A stretch of 64,000 nt of DNA. Origin: UBA10649 sp963700255. Lineage in GTDB: Bacteria; Actinomycetota; Actinomycetes; S36-B12. A model generated the notes under the pieces. That model had not been told where the DNA came from. It was given only the letters and a program-made list of their open reading frames with translations, and did not search any database. Shown here one piece after another: positions 16,849 to 27,976 of this stretch. Both the position numbers and the translations under genes were made by a program. The stretch covers positions 1 through 64,000 of the forward strand of contig CAVOWW010000023.1 of NCBI GenBank assembly GCA_963700255.1, read 5' to 3'. The first letter of the stretch is position 1, and each line of letters opens with the position of its first letter.

Positions 16849-19810
16849 TGGGGGAAATCGCGACGATCGACGTCGCCGACAACGCAGCGGCTCAGCGCGC
16901 CGTCAGCGATGCCATCAGCGCGGGCGCAGGCGGGTGATGCGCTGGCCCCGGTGTCCCTCATCGTGGACTCGGCCGCCCAGGCATGGGCACTGCGCCGGCA
17001 GGTCTCGGAGTCGCTCACACGCGGCAGTGGCCTTGCCAACGTCCGGGCCATGACACTGCTCGAACTCCTGGCCGGGACTGGCAGAGAGCATCGGGCTGGC
17101 GAGCCCGGGATCCACCGATCCGCTCCTCGAGGCCGCCGTGGTCGAGGCGCTGCTGCGCGCCGAGTCGGGGCCGCTGGCAGCGTCCGCCGATCACCCCGAG
17201 ACGGCCCTGCGGCTGGCGGCACTGGCTGACGAGCTGGCGTGGTGCCGGCTCGGCGAAGACGTCGATGCGCTGGCGGACGAGGGTGTCTCCCTGACGGCGA
17301 GAGCCGCGATCCGATTCGCGGCGGATGCCCGACCCGCGCTCGCCGCCGCGCTGGGCACGACCCCGTGGCCCGAGGTCACGGCGGCCATCTGCGCCGCAAT
17401 CGCCGACGGATCCCTCTCCCCCACCGACCTCGGGTCGCTCATCGTCACGTGCGCACGGGTACCTGCTCCCGTCAGAGATGTCCTCGACGCGCTCGCCGAG
17501 CACGTCGAGGTGACCCTCGTGGTCGGTGACGCCCGACCCGTCCCCGATCCCGGCCCGCGTCATGGACTTCCCGGATCCGGCAACCGAGACCGAGTACGCG
17601 GTGCGCCTCGCGGCGGATGCCATCGCTGCGGGCACCAGCCCGGGTCGCATCGCGATCCTCTACTCCGTCGACGCGCCCTACGCCCGACTCCTCGAACGGG
17701 CGCTCGACGACGCCGGCATCGCCTGGCACGGGCCGACCGGCCAGACCCTGCAGTCGACCACGGTGGCCCGCTGCCTGTCCGCCCTGGCCGACCTCGCGGC
17801 AGCACGAGCGAACGGCGGCAGTGGCATCACTCGGCCGCTGCTCATGCGCCTGCTGGCACTGGGCCACCTTGCCGGCGGGCCGGCTCCCGTGGCCTCCGGT
17901 CCCAGCCGCGCGCTCATCCGGCAGGAGGGACTGTTCGGCGACGCCCGCAACTGGCTCGGCCACCTCGAGGCGGTCGGCCGCCAGGTCGAGGGCGACGCGG
18001 ACGACCCCGCGGAGGCCAAGCCGCGGCACGTCAACCGGCTCGCCCCGCACGCCGAGCCACTCGCCGCCCTCATCCGGGCACTCGATACCTCCCTCGGCAC
18101 GATCTCCGAGGCGGCGACCTGGTCGGACCTTGGCTCTGCCCTGTGGTCCGCCCTCGAGTCGTACCACCTGCACGGCACGTGGTGGAGCATCCGCCCCGAC
18201 GACGCCGCGACCGTCGATGCGGTGCGGTCACTGCTGCTCGAGGGATTCCCCGCCATCGACGCACTCGGCGCACACGCGCCGCGCCCGTCCGCGGAGGATG
18301 CCTCGGAGATGATCGACCGCACCCTGGCATCGAGGCGTGGTCGGCACGGCGCGTCGTCCGTCGGAATCCACGTCGGCGCCGTGTCCAGCAGCCGCGGCCT
18401 GGTGTTCGACCACGTCGTCATCGTGGGCGCCAGCGAGGGTCTGCTGCCGGCGGTGCGTGGCGAGGACCCGCTGCTGCCGGATGTCGCAAGGAAGCATCCT
18501 CCGCCGAGATGCCCGACGACCTGCCGAGGTCGGTCGAGCTCGAGGCACTCACCGCGCGGGATGTTCGCGCAGCCGCGCAGGCTGCCGGCTCGTGCGTTGC
18601 GCTGCTGTCGCGGGGGGCGCTGCCCGGACGCGCGGTCGGGCTGCCCAGCCGGTACCTGCCCTCGGGCGATCCGGACCGGGTGGCCTCGACGCGGGCCAGC
18701 CTCCTGCGCGATCCGGCTCCCCTCGCGTCGGCCCACCTCGCCGAGCGCGTGGCATTGTCGGGAACGGAAGCCGACCCGGGGCTGCGGCCACGCATCGAGA
18801 GCATCGCGGCCTGGGCGACGCCTGAGCCCGGGCCGTACTTCGGCGATCTGGGCCTCACCGGCGGGGCCTGGTCACTCCATGACCGCGACCTGTCGGCCTC
18901 GGGCATCGAGCAGTACCTGCACTGCCCGTACCACTTCTTCGTGCAGCGCATCCTCGGGTTCTCCACCGATGAGTTCGAGGACTCCGTCGACACCATCGCG
19001 CCCAGCGACATGGGCACGCTGCTGCACTCCGCATTCGAGCGGTTCGTCGAGAAGTCCCGCACCGACGGCACGCTGCCCGCCGCCGGGCAGGCGTGGCCCG
19101 CCTCCGCGCTGGGTGATCTGCGCCGCATGGTCGATGCCGAGGTCGATGCGGCCACCACAAAGGGCCTGACCGGCTGGCGCCCCGCCTGGGAACGCAGCTA
19201 CGAGGTCGTCATGGCCTCCCTGCCGGAGTTCCTCGAGGTCGACGCTGCCGAGGTTCGCCATGAGCCGCCGACCGTGCCGGTCGCGGAAGAGCAGGGCTTC
19301 GGCTTCGACGGAGACCCGGTCGTGGAGTTCCGGGTCACGGCCGAGGTCGTCGTCCGACTGCGCGGCTCCATGGATCGCGTCGACGAGAGCGAGGACGGCA
19401 GCACCGTCGGAGTGGTCGACTACAAGAGCGGCCGGTCCGACGGCTTCGCCGAGAAGCTCGGCAAGCCGAAGAAGGACGGCACTCCCCGCGAACGGCAGAA
19501 GGTCCAGGACCTCGTGTACGACGCGGCGGCTCGCGTCCTGTACCCGAGGGCGCAGCGCATCGACGTGCACTTCCTGTTCGTCCCCAACGGCGGCGAGCGT
19601 CCGACGGTCGTGACGCCCACCCACGACGCGGATCGAGCTGCGGTCCTGGGCGAGCTGCTGCTCAGGCTCGAGACCGCTGGGCAGACCGGCACCTTCCTTC
19701 CCACCCCGCAGGGCACCCGTGACTACTGCCCGGTCTGCAAGCGGCTGGGCCGTCGGGCGGTCATCGTCAGCGGCAAGGTCCCCACCGAGGACGAGGAGGG
19801 ATCGCCGTGA
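16849..19810 (+). CDS. AddB-like PD-(D/E)XK nuclease/helicase-like subunit (about four frameshifts)
   Basis: About 985 aa from ATG 16849 (MGEIATIDVADNAAAQRAV). Shifts near 16,930, 17,085, 17,520 and 18,490 join the frames. The N-terminal part is an UvrD-like but probably inactive helicase region, as in AddB/RexB (VSSSRGLVFDHVVIVGASEG). The C-terminal nuclease has ASGIEQYLHCPYHFFVQRIL, MGTLLHSAFERFVEK, GSMDRVDESEDGSTVGVVDY-KSGR (the D...DYK site) and a closing CPVCKR. The single Cys in LHCPYH with the late CPVC pair matches the iron-sulfur nuclease staple of AddB-type enzymes. It ends in a GTGA overlap with the AddA-like gene, its expected partner in end resection. Confidence 0.75.
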
Positions 19811-22800
19811 GCACAACTGATGTCCTTCCGGATCAGGCCGACCGCGATGCGGCCGCCACGCTGCTGGCCGACAACGCCTTCATCGAGGCCGGCGCCGGCA
19901 CCGGCAAGTCGACGACGCTCGTCTCACGCATCCTCAACTCCATCACCAGCCCCTCACTGGTCCCCGTCACCTCGATCGCCGCCATCACCTTCACCGAGCG
20001 CGCCGGCGCCGAGCTGCGTCACCGGCTCCGCGAACGGATCACCAAGCGCCTCGAGGCCGCGGCAGACACCCCCGCCGACCGGGATGCGCTGACCGCCGCC
20101 CTGCAGGACCTCGACGCCGCCCCCATCGGCACCATCCACTCCTTCGCCCAGCGGATCCTGCGGACCCACGCCCTGTCTGCGGCCCTGCCACTGGGATTCG
20201 CACCAGCGACGGGGGCCGACGCAGCCGACGACGAGCGGATGCGCGTGCGCGCGGCCGTCGAGCACCTGCAGGTATCCCTGGATGCGGACACCCTGGCCAC
20301 ACTCAGCACCTACGGGCTGTCCCCCTACGACCTGCTCGAGGTGCTGCGCCGACTCGACGCCCAATGGCTTCGCCTCGATGGGGCTGCGCTCGCCAGCCCA
20401 GGAGTCGACGTCGGCGCACTGTGCGCCGAGGTCGCCAACGCGTTCGAGGACTTCCTGCTCCGTGCCCGCGACGAGTGCGCCGATCCCTCGGACAAGCTGA
20501 TGGTCGCGTTCGAGGAGCGGATCCCCCCGGTGGTCGCCCTGCTTCGGCGCGCCGATCCCATCGAGCTGGCGGCCACCGCCACCGACACCGAGGGCGCGCA
20601 TCCGGTCTTCAAGCTCGGGAACGTCGGAGGCAAGGGTGCGTGGGGGGACGGCGGCGCGAAGGCCCACCGCGACGATCTCAAGGCACTCGCCCCCGACCTC
20701 CAGTCGTGCCTGATCGCCCCGCTCGAGGGTGCCGTGCGCACCGCTCTCGCCGAAGCGTGGCGGGCCATGCGCGCCCATCGCGAGGAGCGCGCGCATCGGG
20801 GCATCGTGACCTTCGACGAGCTCCTGTCGCGCGCCCGCGACCTCGTGCGTGACGATCCCGATGTCAGGGCTCTGGTGCACGCCGAGTTCCCCGTCATCCT
20901 CGTTGACGAGTTCCAGGACACCGACCCCGTCCAGTGGGACCTCATCCGGATGATCGCGGCCGATCCCCACGACGCGAGCGCCCGGCCGATGCCCGGCCGC
21001 CTGGTGGTCGTGGGCGACCCCAAGCAGGCGATCTACGCGTTCCGCGGCGCCGACATCGACACCTACACACGCGCCCTCGCCGGGTTCAAGGAATCCGATC
21101 CCCCACTGGGCCACGTGTTCGAGCTGACCACGAACTTCCGCAGCGTGGCCCCGCTCATCGAGTGGGTCAATCGCGTGTTCGCCGCCGCCATGCACGACCA
21201 GCCTGCGCAGGTGGCGTATCGCGACCTCGACGTGCGTCACCGTCCGACAGCTGCGGCAGCCCGGACCCTCCGTGACCGTCATCCGGGATCCCGAGCAGCC
21301 ACCGAACGGAGGACGGATCGCGGGCGACCGGAGCAGTCGACTCCACCAGTCTCGAGCCGCGGCTGATCGCGCAGGAGATCGCCAGGGCCGTCCACGACGG
21401 GTGGCTCATCACCGAGCCGCAGAAGGACGACTCCCGCCAGTACACGAAGGCCGCCACCTTCAGCGATGTCGCCGTCCTCTACCCCGCCCGCACCGGTGTC
21501 CCCGCCCTCCTCGACGCCCTGGACGATGCCGGCGTGCCGTACCGCTCGGGCGATGCGGGCCTCGTGTTCCAGCGCCCCGTCGTACTCGGGCTGCTCGCCG
21601 CGCTCGCCGTCATCGACGACCACTCGCGCGAGCTCGACCTGTGGCTCACGCTGAAGAGCCCCCTGTTCGGCTGCACCGACGTGGACCTGCTGCGGTTCCG
21701 CACGGCCGGGGGCCGATGGCGGGTGACCCAGGAGCCCGTCGACGCAGCGGGCCAGCCGATCACCGGGCCGGTCGCCGACGCCCTCGCCGTCCTGAACAAG
21801 GTGCGCAGCACCCTCGAGGCGCTCCAGCCGGCCGCGGTCATCGACCGCCTGCTGGACCGCACGCGCATCCTGGAGGCCCTGGCGCACGCCCCGCGGGGCG
21901 GCTTCGACGCCGACTGCGTGCGCATGCTGCGCGCCCACGCCCAGCAGTTCCAGGACGAGGGCGGCGTCGGACTGGCCGACTACCTCGTCGCAGTCGCCGA
22001 CGTCCAGACCGACTCGACCCGCTCCTCCCTGCCCGAGCCCGATGTACGCGACGACAACGCTGTGCGACTCATGACCATCCACCAGGCCAAGGGCCTGGAG
22101 TTCCCGATCGTCGTCCTCGCCGCGATGGCCAACAACATGTACGACCCCTCCCCCGCCATCGGTGTCGCGAGCCCCGACCGGTACGAGTTCAATCTCGGCA
22201 AGGGCCTGCAGAGCGTCCGCTACGACGAGTGGTGCGAGCTCGACCGCAAGCCGCGCAGCCTGGCCGAGCGCGTGCGCCTCCACTACGTCGCCTGCACACG
22301 GGCCCGCGACCACCTGATCGTCTCGATCTGCGGCGAGCACGGCTCCAACAAGCAACCGCACTCGTCGCTGCTGTGGGACTCCATCGAGCGCGACCCAACG
22401 GACGTGACCGCGCTGGATGACTCGCCCGTCATCCTCGCCGCAGCCCAGCCCGCCCCGGTGGCCCCGCTGCCGCACGACTGGAACCAGCACGTCGAGCGAG
22501 TCCGCAAGGCGAGCCGCGTCGCGTTCATCGCCGCTCCCAGCGGAGAGGCAGCCGACTACCTCGGCCTCCAGATCGCCCCAGCCACCAGCACGCCGGATGC
22601 GCCCACGGACCTCACCGCAACGGTGGAGACAACCGTTGCCGCCGACACTCGTGCCGCACGGGATGGTCGTCCCCTGGGTCGGGCCGTCCACGCCGCCCTC
22701 GATGCCCTGGTGCGCATCGGCGCCCGCGCCACCGACGACGACATCGAGACCGCCTGCCGCCGGGCCGCCGAGGTCGAAGGGCTGCCTTCCGAGACGACGG

Positions 22801-23138
22801 CCGTCAGCCTCCGAGTCCGGGCTGCCGTCTCCTCCGACCTGATGCAGGAGGCGCTCGCCAGCCCCCGCCGCTGGAGCGAGCTCTACCTCGCCGCGCCCGT
22901 GGACACCGACGGAGTGCGGCTCGTCGAGGGGTTCGCGGACCTCCTGTTCGAGGGTGCCGACGGCCTGGTCCTCGTCGACTACAAGACGGACGAGGCCATC
23001 GCCCCCGAGACGCGCCAGCACTACGCGGAGCAGCTGGCCGCCTACGCCGAGCTGATCGAGCGAGCCACGGGCATGACCGTCACAGCCCGCAGGATCCTGC
23101 ACCTCTCGCCGGACGGGGCGTCCGTCCTCACCGTGTAG
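19807..23138 (+). CDS. AddA-like UvrD/Rep helicase-nuclease (frameshifts near 21,250-21,310)
   Basis: About 1,110 aa from GTG 19807. All superfamily 1 helicase motifs are present: FIEAGAGTGKSTTLVSRIL (I), AAITFTERAGAEL (Ia), VILVDEFQDTDPVQW (II), VVVGDPKQAIYAFRGAD (III), ELTTNFRS (IV), VRLMTIHQAKGLEFPIVVLA (V), HYVACTRARDHLIVS (VI). The nuclease domain at the end has GRAVHAALDALVRIG, LVEGFADLLFEGADGLVLVD-YKTDEA and QLAAYAELIE. Two nearby shifts after YRDLDVRHRP rejoin at VIRDPEQPP and EPRLIAQEIARAVHDG. With the AddB-like partner it would unwind and cut DNA ends. MoxR and metallopeptidase genes follow in the same direction. Confidence 0.8.
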
Positions 23139-23223
23139 GCCCGCACGAACACAGGTCCGTGTCAGACCGACACGGGAGCATGGGCGTCAGGCAGCGGAAG
23201 CGAGCACCTCCGGGGGACCCACG

Positions 23224-24340
23224 ATGGCGACGTACGACGACTCCTGCTCGGCACTGGCCGTCGCCCTCGTCCGCGGGCACCCCCGTGCTGCTCTGGGGCG
23301 GCCCCGGGGTCGGCAAGACGAGCGTGGTCGAGCAGATCGCCGCTCACCACGGCTGGCACCTGGAGACCGTGATCGCCTCGATCTGCGATCCCACCGACTT
23401 CAAGGGCATGCCGCGCGACGCCGGCGATCGCACCGTGTTCTCCCCGCCCGAGTGGGCCATGCGCACGGCCGAGGCCGGCGGGGGCGTCGTCTTCCTCGAC
23501 GAGATCTCCACCGCTCCCCCGTCCGTCCAGGCGGCACTGCTCCGGCCCGTCCTCACCGGCATCGTGGGAGATCTCGAGCTTCCCGCCGGCACGCGCTTCG
23601 TCGCGGCGGCCAACCCGCCCAGCCAGGCCGCCGACGGCTGGGACCTCTCGGCGCCCCTCGCCAACCGGTTCGTGCACCTCGAGTGGGAGACGCCGGCCTC
23701 GGTCATCTCCGCGGGGTTCGTCTACGGGTTCGGGTCGATCACGGTTCCCGATATCCACGAGGCGGTGGCAGCCGAGGCCGTCACGTCGGCGATGCGGTCG
23801 GTCGGGGCGTTCCTGACGGCCCGCTCCGACCTGTGCCACAAGATGCCCGATCGGTCGGCCGAGCGCGGCATGGCCTGGCCCAGCCCGCGCTCGTGGGAGA
23901 CGGGCGCCCGCCTGCTGGGCTACGCGGCCGCCGCCCACGTCAAGAGCGGGGTCCGGCAGAAGCTGCTCGCCGGCTCGGTTGGCCTGTCGGCCGCTCGTGA
24001 GTACCTCGCCTGGGAGCGGGCACTGGACCTGCCCGACGTCGAGGCCGCGCTGGCCGCCGGCGGCACGATCGAGCTGCCCGCCACCCCCGACAAGATCGTG
24101 GCGGTGTGCGGCTCGCTCGCGGCCGCAGTGCTGGGCGATCCGACCCAGGAGCGCTGCGAGGCCGCCGTCAACGGCGTGCTCGTCGCCGTCGCGGATGCCG
24201 GTCACATCGACCTGGCAACGGTGGCGCTGCGCCGCGTCGCATCCGTGGTGGCCTCGTCCGGCGCGGTGATGACCCCTGAGGCCGTGCGTCATTTCGGGAG
24301 CCTCCTGGCGAAGATGGGCCGGCTCAAGGCCGCGACATGA
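23224..24340 (+). CDS. MoxR-type AAA+ ATPase (one early frameshift)
   Basis: About 372 aa. ATG 23224 gives MATYDDSCSALAVALVRG; a one-base shift near 23,275 then gives TPVLLWGGPGVGKTSVVEQI (Walker A), FSPPEWAMRTAEAGGGVVFL-DEIS (Walker B), FVAAANPPSQAADGWDLSAP (sensor 1) and LANRFVHLEW (arginine region). This order is typical of MoxR/AAA_5 ATPases, which remodel partner proteins. It lies 85 bp after the AddA-like gene and overlaps the metallopeptidase/VWA gene by four bases; MoxR proteins usually act together with VWA proteins, so that gene is its likely partner. Confidence 0.8.
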
Positions 24341-25611
24341 CGCGCGCACGACAGAAGGACAACGAGGCTGTCGACCTCACCGATGCCCAACGTGCCGACG
24401 CCCGCACCTGGATGCAGGCGGCCCGGGTCTGGTCGATCGAGCGCTACCCGTACCTCGACACCGCCCTCACCTCGATGCTGCTGGTTGAGGCTCCGGGCCT
24501 CGGCACGGTCGCCGTCGACGCCCGCTGGCGTCTCTACTACGACCCAATCCGTGTTCTCGACATCCAGCGCGAGCACGGCATCGAGGTCCTGGCCAGTGAC
24601 TGGGTGCACGAGGTCATGCACCTGCTGCGCGACCATCCCACTCGGTGGGTGGACATGTCCGAGCCGCCCGGCAGGGCTCGGGTGTTCAACTTCGCCGGCG
24701 ACGCCCATGTGAACGGGGACGTTGCCGAACTGGGGCTGCCCATCCTCCCCTCCGACGTCACCTTCGACCGACTGCCGCCGAAGGCGGCCTGCACCCGCGC
24801 GATGACCACGGAGGAGGTCTACCAGCGACTGCTGCCCTTCGCCGTGGTGATCGAGGTCGACTGCGGCTCCGGGGCTGGCGGCGACAGGCGCGGCTGGGAG
24901 CAGCCCATCACGGACGAGCAGCAGGACGGCTCGATGGGGTCCGACGATGCCGAGGTCGTCCGTGAGGAGACGGCCCGCAAGGTGCGCGCTCGGGCCGACC
25001 ATGGCGACACCGTCTCTCCCGGCCTCGTGTCCTGGGCCGGTCAGTACCTCGAGCCCGGCATCGACTGGCGCGCGGAGCTGCGCAGCGTGGTGTCGCGGCA
25101 TCTGGGCCAGCGTGCGGGCACCACGGACTACACGTTCACCCGCCCATCCAGGCGACGGGTGCCCGGCTTCACCCTCCCGGGGATGGCTGGGCCGGCGCCC
25201 GCCCGCGTCGCCGCCGTGATCGACACGTCAGGCTCGATGACCACGGAGGAGCTCGCCCAGTGCCTCGGCGACCTGCTCGGCCTGGTCCGATCGGTCGCCG
25301 GCGACGGGCCCGCGGTCACGGTGATGACCGTCGACATGCGGGTGATCGACGTCGTCACCGTTCGGCGGCCGGCCGACGTGCCGGGCCTGCAGCTACGCGG
25401 GGGCGGCGGGACGGACATGACGGTCGGTCTCGACGCGTGCGCCGCCCTGCGGCCCCCACCCGAGGTGATTGTGGTGATGACGGACGGCGAGTCCCCCTGG
25501 CCGCCGAGTACCCCTCCGGGGCTCGAGGGAGCGACCGTGATCGCCCTGGTGACCCAGCCTGAGGGGGTCGTCTGGGTGCCCGACTGGATACGTGTCATCC
25601 AGATGAGCTGA
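24337..25611 (+). CDS. Putative metallopeptidase with C-terminal VWA-like domain (DUF2201 type)
   Basis: 424 aa, intact. Residues 88-100 contain VHEVMHLLRDH, a zinc-binding HExxH site (His91, Glu92, His95), followed by FNFAGDAHVNGDVAELGLP. The middle is acidic and variable. From residue 290 a VWA-like domain starts with AAVIDTSGSMTTEELAQCL, an ideal metal-ion-dependent DxSxS site, then GGGTDMTVGLDACA (the conserved Thr/Asp) and VIVVMTDGESPWPP. It ends base-to-base with the convergent HEAT-like gene. In known systems such proteins are driven by a MoxR ATPase; the coupled upstream gene fits that. Confidence 0.8.
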   Translation: MTRARQKDNEAVDLTDAQRADARTWMQAARVWSIERYPYLDTALTSMLLVEAPGLGTVAVDARWRLYYDPIRVLDIQREHGIEVLASDWVHEVMHLLRDHPTRWVDMSEPPGRARVFNFAGDAHVNGDVAELGLPILPSDVTFDRLPPKAACTRAMTTEEVYQRLLPFAVVIEVDCGSGAGGDRRGWEQPITDEQQDGSMGSDDAEVVREETARKVRARADHGDTVSPGLVSWAGQYLEPGIDWRAELRSVVSRHLGQRAGTTDYTFTRPSRRRVPGFTLPGMAGPAPARVAAVIDTSGSMTTEELAQCLGDLLGLVRSVAGDGPAVTVMTVDMRVIDVVTVRRPADVPGLQLRGGGGTDMTVGLDACAALRPPPEVIVVMTDGESPWPPSTPPGLEGATVIALVTQPEGVVWVPDWIRVIQMS

Positions 25612-27099
25612 TCACCCGCCTGCCGCACCGAGGATGCGGGCGGTCACAGCCCGCCGGACGTCCGGCTCGGGGTCCGAGGCGAGCAGGAGCAGGGTGGCAT
25701 CGTCGACGTCCCGATGAGCGGCCACGGCGGCACGGATGCTCACTCGATCATCCCCCGCGGCCTCGGCGAGGTGGCGTGCCAGCAGGCGATCGAGATCCTC
25801 GGGGTTCAGTTCCTGCAGCGGACGCTCGCGCAGCCAGCGCCAGGCCCGGGGGGCCAGCCTGCGCCGGGCCTCCTTGACCGTGCGGGCGACATCTGCGGCG
25901 CGCTTCGCGGCAGGGCTCTTGGCATCGACCCCGGCCGGAGCCTGGCGAGCGGCGTCCTTCAATATGGCCAGGGCCGCGAAGAGTCCGTCGGGCGGGCAGG
26001 CCGGGTTCGCCACGCCGAACACCACGGTTTCCTCGTCGCGGCAGGCATCGAGCACTGCCTCGACGGGACAGCTGGGGTTGCGGACGGCGGCCTGGCGCAC
26101 GGCGGCCTCCTCATCCCCTCGGATGGCTGCAGCGAGGGCCTCCGGGGAGGCGTTCGGCGACGATGCTGCCGCGACCCGGACCCTGCCCGCCTTGTCACCC
26201 AGGAGCCGATCCACGGCTTCGGTGGGCGTCGCCTCGCACTTCGCGACCGCCGTTCGGACATCGTCGGAGAAGTCCCACACGGCTCCGGACAGCGCCACCG
26301 GCGAGCACTTCCCACCGGCGACCGCGGCAAGGCGCAGGGACTCCTCGGGGGCCGACAGGAGTGCTCGGCTGGCCATGTCGCCGGGTGCACCCCGGCGCAG
26401 GGCGACCTCGCGGACGGACGAGGAGTAGGCCTTTCCGGCGTAACGCCGGAGCAGCCTGCGCGGGACCTCCGCCTGGCCCAGTACCGCACTCGCTCCGAAG
26501 TCCCCGGCGGAGAGGAGCCGGTCGACGTGGTCGGCCATGACGAAGCCGGGCTGGCCGATCGCGATCTCGGCATCGAGGCGGGACCTGCCTGAGACGACGA
26601 CCTCGACGAGAGCGTCGACAGGCAGTTCCGGCCGAGTGATCGCCGCCCGTCGCACCACGGACGACTCATCACGGGTCAGATGCACGAGGAGATCGACCGT
26701 CGCTTCAGGGTAGGCAGCCACCGCCGCGCGGACCTGCCAGGAGATGTCGCGCGATGCCCCGATCAGCTCGTCCATCGGAGTGCCGGGCAGGCTCACCGCG
26801 AAGGCCCGGACGCTCGCGTCCTGCATCCAGCGGGCCTCAGCGACGACCTCGGCCGGGATGTCGGATCGGGTCAGCACGGCCCGCCTCACGGCGGCCGGTG
26901 CCTCGTCGTTCCGGAGCACCTCCAGCGCCTCGTTCAGCGGCAGGGACTCGGACCCGACGGCGTTGATCTGCGCGACCCTGGCACGCAGTACAGCCCGCTC
27001 CTGCTCCAGTGCCTTGTCATCGTCCGGGAAGGCCCACCGCTCCGCCACGTGCTCCCCCATCCGCTCTCGATGGCTCACGCTAGGGGGAGCGTCTGACAT
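25612..27099 (-). CDS. HEAT/leucine-rich-variant repeat protein
   Basis: 495 aa, intact, from ATG 27099. Most of the length is two-helix repeats of about 23-25 residues: VRAAVAAYPEATVDLLVHL, VRRAAITRPELPVDALVEV, VRVAAASSPNASPEALAAAI, VRQAAVRNPSCPVEAVLDAC. This matches HEAT or LRV scaffold repeats, which bind proteins or nucleic acid. A region of AAARQAP/VKEARRRLAPRAW basic helices lies near residue 400. Its stop abuts the stop of the metallopeptidase gene (TGATCA). The first 30 codons reappear as a fragment at 32405-32484. Role unknown; position suggests it belongs to the MoxR locus or the island behind it. Confidence 0.7.
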   Translation of the reverse strand: MSDAPPSVSHRERMGEHVAERWAFPDDDKALEQERAVLRARVAQINAVGSESLPLNEALEVLRNDEAPAAVRRAVLTRSDIPAEVVAEARWMQDASVRAFAVSLPGTPMDELIGASRDISWQVRAAVAAYPEATVDLLVHLTRDESSVVRRAAITRPELPVDALVEVVVSGRSRLDAEIAIGQPGFVMADHVDRLLSAGDFGASAVLGQAEVPRRLLRRYAGKAYSSSVREVALRRGAPGDMASRALLSAPEESLRLAAVAGGKCSPVALSGAVWDFSDDVRTAVAKCEATPTEAVDRLLGDKAGRVRVAAASSPNASPEALAAAIRGDEEAAVRQAAVRNPSCPVEAVLDACRDEETVVFGVANPACPPDGLFAALAILKDAARQAPAGVDAKSPAAKRAADVARTVKEARRRLAPRAWRWLRERPLQELNPEDLDRLLARHLAEAAGDDRVSIRAAVAAHRDVDDATLLLLASDPEPDVRRAVTARILGAAGG

Positions 27100-27161
27100 C
27101 GGTCGACGCTGTCGGACCCCGCTCAGATGGTGATGCTTGAAGGGCATGGGGACAGCGGCAC

Positions 27162-27976
27162 ATGACTGAGGGGCGAATTGCCCGGAGTGATCTGGATCGG
27201 TGACTAGTGCTCGCCGCCACGCGCAAGTGGAAAGTCGCCAAGCCCTATGCTGAGAAGATTCCGCACCACTATGTAGTGGAAGGGCGTACCCCCGGCGTAA
27301 CTCACGAGGACGTGGTCCGCGCAGCGCGGGTGATCCACACTTTCGGCACGCCGGGTAATTGCTACTCGCTAACGAAGATCTACCTCGTCAGCCCGGACAG
27401 ACGATTGCGTTGGCGGGCCGAGGACCAGCACTTCACCGACGGCACCCTCGTCAACCGCGCAACAACCGAACTGGAGTACGGCATCCAGAACGCACCGTGC
27501 ACCGCGAGCGGCATCCCGTCAACGTTCGATGAGGTTGCCACCACCTGGGATGTCGAGCACACGACTCGCTCCGGTGAGTCGGAACACGTGATGCAGTTGC
27601 TCGCCAATGCGCGAGGCAAGTACCCTCCGCCGGTTCTCGACGTCGGCGGCGGCGCTAGTCGCGTGCTGGACCTCGGCCTCACCGCCCCGGACCGATATGC
27701 GAGCCTGGATGCCAGTCAGGCGAAGCTCAACCTCCTCGTCCGGAAGCACCCCCATGTCGCGGCCGTGTACCCCGTCGACATTCGAGATGCACTCGCAGCG
27801 AGAACGTTCACACCGAACCAGTTCGACCGGTATTCCTCGATGCTGCTGTCGGGCTCACGTCGGCACAGCGCATGAAGATCAGACACATCGCCCGGATTGC
27901 TGTCATCAGGGTCATCAAGGGTCACGGGACTACTGCCGTGAGTCGGCCTGCCAACGGGCTTGACGAGAGACTGTGA
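27162..27976 (+). pseudogene. Decayed copy of the two-domain methyltransferase
   Basis: The same protein as at 10823-11623, from ATG 27162 (MTEGRIARSDLDR). Codon 14 is TGA where the intact copy has Trp. Reading resumes as KWKVAKPYAEKIPHHYVVEG, RTPGVTHEDVVRAARVIHTF and is similar throughout. A missing base near 27,828 turns FDWVFLDAAV into noise; correcting it gives VFLDAAVGLTSAQRMKIRHI and a stop at 27974. The SAM motif is also changed: VLDVGGGASRVLDLGL against VLDIGCGTGRVLDLGL. A nonsense codon, a shift and an altered motif together point to true decay. A short matching tract (CTGTCGGACCC) lies 53-62 bp before both ATGs. Confidence 0.75.
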
